Shown: piece by piece, positions 63,646 to 64,000 of the stretch
Position numbering within the stretch: position 1 is the stretch's first letter
Layout: each line of letters opens with the position of its first letter
NCBI GenBank assembly: GCA_024305405.1
Contig: JAKNDB010000068.1
Span: 944,501 to 1,008,500, forward strand
Length of the DNA: 64,000 nt
Direction: 5' to 3'
Source of the DNA: Dirofilaria immitis
Lineage: Eukaryota > Nematoda > Chromadorea > Rhabditida > Onchocercidae
The notes under the pieces: generated by a model
Databases searched by the model: none
What the model was told of the DNA's origin: nothing
The model's input: the letters and a program-made list of their open reading frames with translations, nothing else
Made by a program: the position numbers and the translations under genes

Positions 63646-64000
63646 GCGAATCATCCATTCGGCCGTATTTTATTTCTGTGGTCTTTATTCCGTTTTCATG
63701 AGCATGCATAATTTATTTGGCCGTATTTCATTCCTGCCGATTCTCATTCCGCACTTCATTATGATATTACTATAGCCGATCGATCTGGTCATATTTCCTT
63801 AGAGAAATGAGTTATAATCATTTATCCGGCCAAATTTTATTCCTGTAGTCCTCATTCCGGACATCTTTATGAAATGAGCGGTAATCTATCTCGCCGTATT
63901 TCATTCTTGCCATTCTCGTTCCGCTCTATCATATGAAAGAAATCATAATATTTACTTGGCCATATTTTATCCTTGATGGTCCTCATACCGTACTTATCTA
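63646..64000. repeat. Diverged tandem repeat, about 75-80 bp, runs off the window
   Basis: The phrase (T/C)GGCC(G/A)TATTT(T/C)ATT(C/T)(C/T)TG followed by TC(T/A/C)TCATTCCG recurs about five times, each followed by an AT-rich linker with CAT or ATGA. It is less A+T-rich than its surroundings and reaches the last base. Confidence 0.75.

Larger units (their letters stand above)
60510..64000. other. Intron or intergenic DNA to the window end
   Basis: No exon can be supported after 60509. The stretch contains poly-T and poly-A runs, a 45-bp duplication at 62780-62866 (CAATTAGACATGATC and ATCAATTAATTTATATA), and two tandem arrays at 62975-63400 and 63646-64000. Confidence 0.5.

Noticed and set aside
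1..64000. tRNA genes and CRISPR arrays
   Set aside because: No T-arm or A-box pairs with tRNA spacing were seen, and all tandem repeats have variable or adjacent units without unique spacers.

Overview
The window looks like nuclear DNA of a spirurid, most likely filarial (onchocercid-type), nematode. The DNA is very A+T-rich. Its genes are split into many small exons by GT-AG introns. It carries a nematode SL1 spliced-leader RNA gene linked in the same orientation to a 5S rRNA gene, as in filariae. It also holds decayed fragments of alphaproteobacterial genes best explained as old Wolbachia transfers. No operon, tRNA or CRISPR array was seen.

Layout. 1-7.6 kb: no convincing nematode gene, only simple repeats and one less A+T-rich island at 1.4-1.6 kb. 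7.68-8.23 kb: a mosaic of bacterial fragments (unidentified ORF, rpmJ/L36, nusG, and a response-regulator receiver like that of CckA). 12.15-15.40 kb: complete beta-sarcoglycan gene, six exons, about 319 aa. 16.4 kb: a long imperfect hairpin. 18.1-30.35 kb: a TRPM-family channel of about 1,440 aa in about 28 exons, ending in a degenerate NUDT9-H domain. 32.85-33.41 kb, minus strand: an endogenous CRESS-DNA-virus Rep relic. 35.2-41.3 kb: a succession of minisatellites. 41.38-45.75 kb: a proton-coupled oligopeptide transporter (SLC15/PTR2). 46.97-47.45 kb: 5S rRNA, SL1 RNA and a truncated second 5S. 48.78-48.96 kb: a bacterial MidA-type methyltransferase fragment. 49.45-50.34 kb: a duplicated, broken copy of the TRPM 3' end. 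52.65 kb: a displaced 3' fragment of the SL1 unit. 51.7-58 kb and 62.7-64 kb: more tandem repeats. 56.8-60.5 kb: 5' exons of a CAP-Gly protein that continues beyond what can be followed.

The nematode genes are unrelated in pathway: muscle membrane glycoprotein, cation channel, nutrient transporter and microtubule-binding protein. The most interesting items are the viral Rep relic, the bacterial gene mosaics, the 5S-SL1 cluster and its debris, and the channel with a dead-looking Nudix domain. A caution applies throughout: at least six places in two conserved genes look as if one base is missing from a short A or T run. This is most simply explained by homopolymer errors in the assembly rather than by two dying genes.
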